From the NCBI GenBank assembly GCA_902795905.1, contig CADBMY010000057.1:1-10952 (forward strand): a DNA stretch of 10,952 bases, given 5' to 3'. The translations under genes and the position numbers were made by a program. This document shows, piece after piece, positions 7,759-10,952 of the stretch; position 1 is the stretch's first letter; every line of letters starts with the position of its first letter. The notes beneath the pieces were generated by a model. The model ran no database searches, was not told the DNA's origin, and was given only the letters and a program-made list of their open reading frames with translations. This DNA comes from an uncultured Erysipelotrichaceae bacterium (lineage in GTDB: Bacteria > Bacillota_I > Bacilli_A > Erysipelotrichales > Erysipelotrichaceae).

Positions 7759-8736
7759 TTACTGCTGCGTATCTTCCGGCTGTTTGTTCTTCTTACGGAA
7801 GGTAAATCTTATTTTACGGCTGCCCCACAGCTTCTTCAGCAGGAAGATGATCGGTCCGAAGACAACGACATACGGTATCAGTCTGATGATGCCGAACAGC
7901 AGGCCTTCCAGCAGATTCAGGAAGCTGTTCCATGTCTGCTTAAATGTATTCTGCAGTCTGTACGCGAAGGTACCGCGGCGCTCTATATCGGGATCCGGTG
8001 TATACTCCAGCACTTCCTTGATCGAAAGATCTACCGTGGAGTAATTGACATCGGTATCCATGCGGTTCTGATAGCTCATCTTCTGGTTCAGCTGAGCCTG
8101 CACATCTGTCAGTCTGGCTTCGACAGCGATCATGTCTTCGATCGTCTCTGCCTTGTCCATCATCTCCAGCAGACGCTCTTCCTGGGTCTGCAGAGCTTTG
8201 ATCAAAGCAGCGTTATCCGCGTACTGTCTTGAGATATTCTCAACGTTGACGGAACGTCCGGTAACCTTGCCGGTGCCTTCCATATCATCCATGAAGGCCT
8301 GAAAGGAAGCCGTAGGGATCCTGACCGTCATATTCATGTAGGATGTCCCCTTGCCCATATCGGGACGGTACCAGCTTCTGTCGTTATTGGTGCCGTACTC
8401 GCTTTCGATGATGCCGTTATAGGAGGCAATGCGCTCACGAATATTCGCCACCGTTTCCGTGTAGGTCAGGGTCTCGATCGTCAGCGAACCGCGGTAGACA
8501 AGCTTCTCCGAGGTCAGCACCGGGTCGGCGCTGTCGCTTCCTCCTGTCTCATTCGTCACCATTGCTTCGCTTTCGGCAGCCTTGGCTTCTTCGTAGTAGT
8601 AATCTTCATCTGTGACATAATACGATGCCGTGCCGTTGGCTTCGGTGTACTGCGGTGCTGCAGCACCTCCGGAAACACCCTTGGCACAGCCGGCAAGTGT
8701 CAGTACCAGTACCGGTATGATCAGTTTCTTATTCAT
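7759..8736 (-). CDS. DUF4349-domain lipoprotein
   Basis: Predicted lipoprotein of 325 residues. A short signal peptide ends in the lipobox LAGC with C17 as lipidation site. A low-complexity, acidic, tyrosine-rich stretch (about 20-75, with DEDYYYEE) follows. The DUF4349 domain begins near LVYRGSLTIETLTY (79-92) and includes a coiled-coil-like segment (about 172-225). A transmembrane helix lies near the C-terminus (about 274-302), followed by a very basic cytoplasmic tail. It would thus be tethered at both ends, with the domain outside. It overlaps the upstream membrane-protein gene by 8 bp and has AAGGGG 7 nt before the ATG. It is the last gene before a strong terminator. DUF4349 proteins often accompany sigma/anti-sigma pairs in Bacillota, but their role is not established. 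A signalling or envelope-sensing role is inference from context. Confidence 0.88.
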   Translation of the reverse strand: MNKKLIIPVLVLTLAGCAKGVSGGAAAPQYTEANGTASYYVTDEDYYYEEAKAAESEAMVTNETGGSDSADPVLTSEKLVYRGSLTIETLTYTETVANIRERIASYNGIIESEYGTNNDRSWYRPDMGKGTSYMNMTVRIPTASFQAFMDDMEGTGKVTGRSVNVENISRQYADNAALIKALQTQEERLLEMMDKAETIEDMIAVEARLTDVQAQLNQKMSYQNRMDTDVNYSTVDLSIKEVLEYTPDPDIERRGTFAYRLQNTFKQTWNSFLNLLEGLLFGIIRLIPYVVVFGPIIFLLKKLWGSRKIRFTFRKKNKQPEDTQQ

Positions 8737-9250
8737 GTTCTTTCCCCTTTATCTCATTCAGATATTCCCGTATCCACTGTGCAGGATCTTCTTCCTGCTT
8801 GGCTTCGGTCTCCCTGCCGTTGATCTCTGCCGGCTGAGATGTCCGATATACCATGTAGTCATTGCCGTCATACACAAAGCGTGCGTATGTGTATTCGGCA
8901 TCGGTATATACTTCGACATCATCGATCATGATCATGATCTCTGCTGACGCCGCACCTGCCGCCGGCATGCCTCCTGCTTCATTTGCGCCGTACATATCCT
9001 CGGACACTGTTTCCGCGGCCTGTTCCGCCAGCATCGGGGCTGCTCCGCCGGAAGCTCCCTTGTGCAGACTCCTGGGCAGGATCAGCACTGCCATCAGGAT
9101 GACCATGCCAAGTGACAGGATCATCTTCACCGGATACTTCCTTCGCACCGGCCGCAGATCCGCTGACGCAAGATTAGTCAGGATGTCCTGTCTGCGTTCT
9201 TCACTGAGATGTATTTCACCCTGCAGTTTCTGATATTTATTCAAAGTCAT
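8729..9250 (-). CDS. Single-pass membrane protein in anti-sigma position, putative anti-sigma factor
   Basis: Protein of 173 residues, not matched to a named family by motif. A short N-terminal cytoplasmic part (1-40, with a charged helix LSEERRQDILTNL at 15-27) precedes one transmembrane helix (about 41-59). An Ala/Gly-rich linker (about 64-105) leads to a small extracellular part with alternating strands (about 105-138) and an acidic C-terminus. The size, the topology and a 14-bp overlap with the sigma gene suggest an anti-sigma factor that holds the sigma subunit at the membrane until an envelope signal arrives. No zinc-binding HxxxCxxC motif is visible, so it is not a classical ZAS anti-sigma. 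AGGAGG lies only 3 nt before the ATG at 9250. A TTG two codons later (9244) has 9 nt spacing and may be the real start. Function is inferred from context. Confidence 0.72.
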   Translation of the reverse strand: MTLNKYQKLQGEIHLSEERRQDILTNLASADLRPVRRKYPVKMILSLGMVILMAVLILPRSLHKGASGGAAPMLAEQAAETVSEDMYGANEAGGMPAAGAASAEIMIMIDDVEVYTDAEYTYARFVYDGNDYMVYRTSQPAEINGRETEAKQEEDPAQWIREYLNEIKGKEHE

Positions 9251-9725
9251 ACACCTCCTTCAGGATATCCTTCAGTTTCTTCCTGCCCCGTGAAAGATCT
9301 GCTCTGATGCTTGTCTCACTGCGGCCGAGGATCTGAGCGATCTCTGTACAGGTATATTCCTCCTGATAGTACAGATGGATCACTTCCCGGTACTTCTTGG
9401 GCAGCTGACTGACTGCCTCCCAGACAAAGCGCAGATCTTCCTGCTCACTGCCGGCCAGACGTTCATCGATCTCTTCGGTCAGATGTCGTCTGTTAAACCG
9501 TATGCGGTTTCTTGAAAGATTGGCACACGTCTTCATCAGCCAGGCTTTTTCCTGGTGATCATCCGCAAAATCAGGTTCATACCGCAGATACTGCAGGATC
9601 GTATCCTGTACCAGCTCCTGGCTGTCTGCCTCATTGCGCGTATACATCACAGCCAGTCTGAAAAGACTGTCACCGTAGGTGTCCAGGATCCTTCTTGCCT
9701 TGATTTCACGAATACCAGCTGTCAT
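9237..9725 (-). CDS. ECF-type RNA polymerase sigma factor
   Basis: Sigma-70 family factor of 162 residues, typical for the extracytoplasmic-function group that lacks regions 1 and 3. Region 2 (about 10-78) has LFRLAVMYTRN, the ELVQDTIL core-binding and -10 recognition helix (37-44), and W62, C67 and N73 of the AWLMKTCANLSRN stretch. Region 4 (about 100-158) has LPKKYREVIHLYY, then the -35 recognition helix-turn-helix TEIAQILGRSETSIRADLSRGRKKL (127-151). It heads a cassette with a membrane protein and a DUF4349 lipoprotein. The ATG at 9725 has no Shine-Dalgarno site, and an in-frame TAA 9 nt upstream excludes a longer protein. No internal alternative start leaves region 2 intact. Its target promoters are unknown; the genes it heads are probable targets by analogy. 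Confidence 0.93.
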   Translation of the reverse strand: MTAGIREIKARRILDTYGDSLFRLAVMYTRNEADSQELVQDTILQYLRYEPDFADDHQEKAWLMKTCANLSRNRIRFNRRHLTEEIDERLAGSEQEDLRFVWEAVSQLPKKYREVIHLYYQEEYTCTEIAQILGRSETSIRADLSRGRKKLKDILKEVYDFE

Positions 9726-9741
9726 AAACGTTTATAGATCT

Positions 9742-9771
9742 ATTATATCCCCGGATATCCTTCACTGTAGA
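9742..9771 (-). promoter_or_regulatory. Putative promoter of the sigma/membrane/DUF4349 cassette
   Basis: On the minus strand the -10 is TATAAT (9747-9742). TCTACA (9771-9766) is a 4/6 -35 match at 18 bp spacing. The start would be near 9735, only about 10 nt before the sigma gene ATG. An 8-bp palindrome TGTGCACA lies upstream at 9781-9788 and could be an operator, but is too short to judge. Confidence 0.6.
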
Positions 9772-9802
9772 AACACCGTCTGTGCACACAATGTGACAAA
9801 AG

Positions 9803-9835
9803 AAATAAAAAAGTACAGATACTGACATCTGTACT
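9803..9835 (-). terminator. Rho-independent terminator of the 154-residue orphan gene
   Basis: Perfect 9-bp stem AGTACAGAT/ATCTGTACT with a 6-nt loop, followed on the minus strand by six T and then TATTTCTTTT. The TAG stop codon of the gene (9836-9834) lies partly inside the 5' arm. Confidence 0.9.
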
Positions 9836-10298
9836 ACTCGATTCCCTCCTGAGGCACCAGATTCTGTTTTCTGTAGAGATTCCGCTTTCTTCCCAGCAGG
9901 AACGTACCTGTCACGCTGACGGTCAGCTCCGGACGTACGGAAGGATCCTTGGCATCCCGGATATATGCCCTGCCTTCGATCAGGACTCTGTCCCCTTCGG
10001 TAAACTCCCTGACCTCCTGAATATGATGCTTATGCGCCGCAAAACGAATGACATTCACGATCCCTTCCAGATAAGTATTATCATGGAAATACGTACGGCT
10101 GCCGGTCAGTTCCAGCAGAGTGCCGATACGGCGGTCAAGGTTATGGAGAACAAGCTTGCCGAAAGCGATCGTCTCTTCATCGTTGACCCGTACAGCCTCT
10201 TCGACCGTACCGATCATCGTTATATGATAACAGACGATCTCACCAGCCTTGTCACGGATGGATTCAAACGAAAAATAATCTTTATACTTTACTTCCAT
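9834..10298 (-). CDS. Uncharacterised 154-residue protein, possible OB-fold/SSB-like
   Basis: I do not recognise this protein by name. It is predicted to be soluble, with no signal peptide or membrane helix, and is rich in alternating strands. IVCYHITMIGTVEEAV (21-36) resembles the first OB-fold strands of SSB proteins. VNVIRFAAHK (81-90) then EFTEGDRVLIEGRAYIRD (98-115) resemble the SSB core, where a V-W/F strand is followed by KGxxVxVxGR. ELTVSVTGTFLLG (124-136) resembles the last OB strand. It has no DDLPF-type tip; it ends VPQEGIE after a basic patch RKRNLYRK (137-144). The start ATG at 10298 has only a weak AGAAAG site. It is a single-gene unit with its own promoter and terminator, between an MFS permease and the sigma cassette. 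An OB-fold nucleic-acid-binding role is my inference; it could be a different beta-rich protein. Confidence 0.7.
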   Translation of the reverse strand: MEVKYKDYFSFESIRDKAGEIVCYHITMIGTVEEAVRVNDEETIAFGKLVLHNLDRRIGTLLELTGSRTYFHDNTYLEGIVNVIRFAAHKHHIQEVREFTEGDRVLIEGRAYIRDAKDPSVRPELTVSVTGTFLLGRKRNLYRKQNLVPQEGIE

Positions 10299-10331
10299 AT
10301 TTTTATTTCTTTCTATGGTGATTACGAAGTC

Positions 10332-10359
10332 ATCTTAACAAAACAATAGGATTATTCAA
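10332..10359 (-). promoter_or_regulatory. Putative promoter of the 154-residue orphan gene
   Basis: On the minus strand the -35 is TTGAAT (10359-10354), the spacer is 16 bp and the -10 is TAAGAT (10337-10332). TGT directly before it makes an extended -10. The start would be near 10325, about 27 nt before the ATG. No clear terminator separates it from the MFS gene stop at 10377, so some read-through transcription is possible. Confidence 0.6.
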
Positions 10360-10376
10360 CAGTTTTTCTAAAAGAT

Positions 10377-10952
10377 TCATGAATTTGACACACGGTGTGA
10401 TGCGCTTTCTGTCATCACGGTAAGACACACAGTCAGAACCAGCAGAAACAGCGGATAAAAGCCGATGCCGAAGTACTTTGTGATGAGGCCGAAGAGCTTG
10501 GGAAACAGCGTGCTGCCGGTATATGCGGAAGCCATCTGGATGCCGACAAGGGCCTGTGAATTCTCCCTGCCGAAGCGTGCCGGCGTGGAGTGAATGATAC
10601 TGGGATAGACCGGTGCACAGCCAAGACCGAAGACCGTAAGACCGCACAGCACAAAGATCTCCGGCAGCGGCAGAAGGATCATCAGCACACCCGCAGACAT
10701 GATTCCCTGACCAAGACGGATCATCCCGTTATCACCGATGCGGTCAGCGATAAACCCCGAAGCAGCTCTGCCGCAGGTAATGCCCAGGTAGAACAGAGAT
10801 GCCCAGAACGCAGCCTGTTCCGGCTGTATGCCTCTGTATACAGTCAGATAACTGCTGGCCCAGAGACCGGCAGAAGTCTCGGCAGCACTGTAGCAGAGAA
10901 AGGCGATCATGATCTTTGCGGCACCCGGGATCTTTACTGCTTTCGCAAAACC
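10377..10952 (-). CDS. Major facilitator superfamily permease, C-terminal part
   Basis: The last 191 residues of a gene whose start lies beyond the right edge; the frame is open to the window end. It shows about five hydrophobic segments, ending in a short polar tail (ESASHRVSNS). After the pair of helices around FWASLFYLGITCGRAASG comes GFIADRIGDNGMIR, which fits the cytoplasmic loop motif A of MFS transporters (G-x-x-x-D-R-x-G). This repeats in the second half of such proteins, which agrees with the fragment being the C-terminal domain. Full-length family members are about 380-420 residues. The substrate cannot be told; the layout vaguely resembles sugar and FucP-like permeases. No strong hairpin terminator follows the stop. 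Confidence 0.85.
   Translation of the reverse strand, partial: GFAKAVKIPGAAKIMIAFLCYSAAETSAGLWASSYLTVYRGIQPEQAAFWASLFYLGITCGRAASGFIADRIGDNGMIRLGQGIMSAGVLMILLPLPEIFVLCGLTVFGLGCAPVYPSIIHSTPARFGRENSQALVGIQMASAYTGSTLFPKLFGLITKYFGIGFYPLFLLVLTVCLTVMTESASHRVSNS

Noticed and set aside
8924..8939. GATCATGATCATGATC, a 16-bp palindromic repeat
   Set aside because: It lies in coding sequence for an Ile-Met-Ile-Met-Ile run; a short codon repeat explains it better than a protein-binding site.
10371..10390. Palindrome ATTCATGAAT at the MFS gene end as a terminator
   Set aside because: There is no loop and only a weak, interrupted T-run; it is too weak to call.

Overview
All genes in this window lie on the minus strand, so transcription runs from the right edge to the left. 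The proteins and gene order are those of a Bacillota (Firmicutes) chromosome. The blocks rpsF-ssb-rpsR and yybS-gdpP-rplI-dnaB match the Bacillus subtilis core arrangement, Shine-Dalgarno sites are strong (AAGGAGG type), and a WalJ-type hydrolase lies nearby. The roughly 50% GC and the absence of purA and walRKHI between dnaB and walJ would fit an Erysipelotrichia-like lineage. That placement is a guess; only 'Bacillota' is firm.

Region by region, in transcription order. (1) The 3' part of an MFS permease (10377-10952). (2) A single gene with its own promoter and terminator (9834-10298), encoding an unrecognised 154-residue protein that I read as a possible OB-fold/SSB-like protein. (3) A three-gene overlapping cassette (7759-9725): an ECF-type sigma factor, a single-pass membrane protein in the anti-sigma position, and a DUF4349 lipoprotein, closed by a strong hairpin terminator. 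(4) The rpsF-ssb-rpsR operon (6593-7605), with a consensus promoter, a leader that can pair with its own Shine-Dalgarno site (candidate S6:S18 autoregulatory RNA), and a terminator. (5) A long operon starting from an extended -10 promoter near 6520 and running off the left edge: yybS-like DUF2232 membrane protein, gdpP, rplI, dnaB, a LysM/G5/M23 peptidase and walJ. Its genes overlap by 4 to 23 bp or are 1 bp apart, so translation is probably coupled throughout.

The core half joins ribosome components (S6, S18, L9), replication proteins (SSB, DnaB), cyclic-di-AMP turnover (GdpP) and cell-wall functions (M23 peptidase, WalJ). The upstream half is an envelope-signalling cassette plus an orphan gene.

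I see no CRISPR array, insertion sequence, tRNA, rRNA or prophage. No intergenic stretch exceeds about 155 bp. The points most worth a second look are the 154-residue OB-fold candidate, the sigma/membrane/DUF4349 cassette with its apparently SD-less first gene and a shared juxtamembrane motif, and the rpsF leader.
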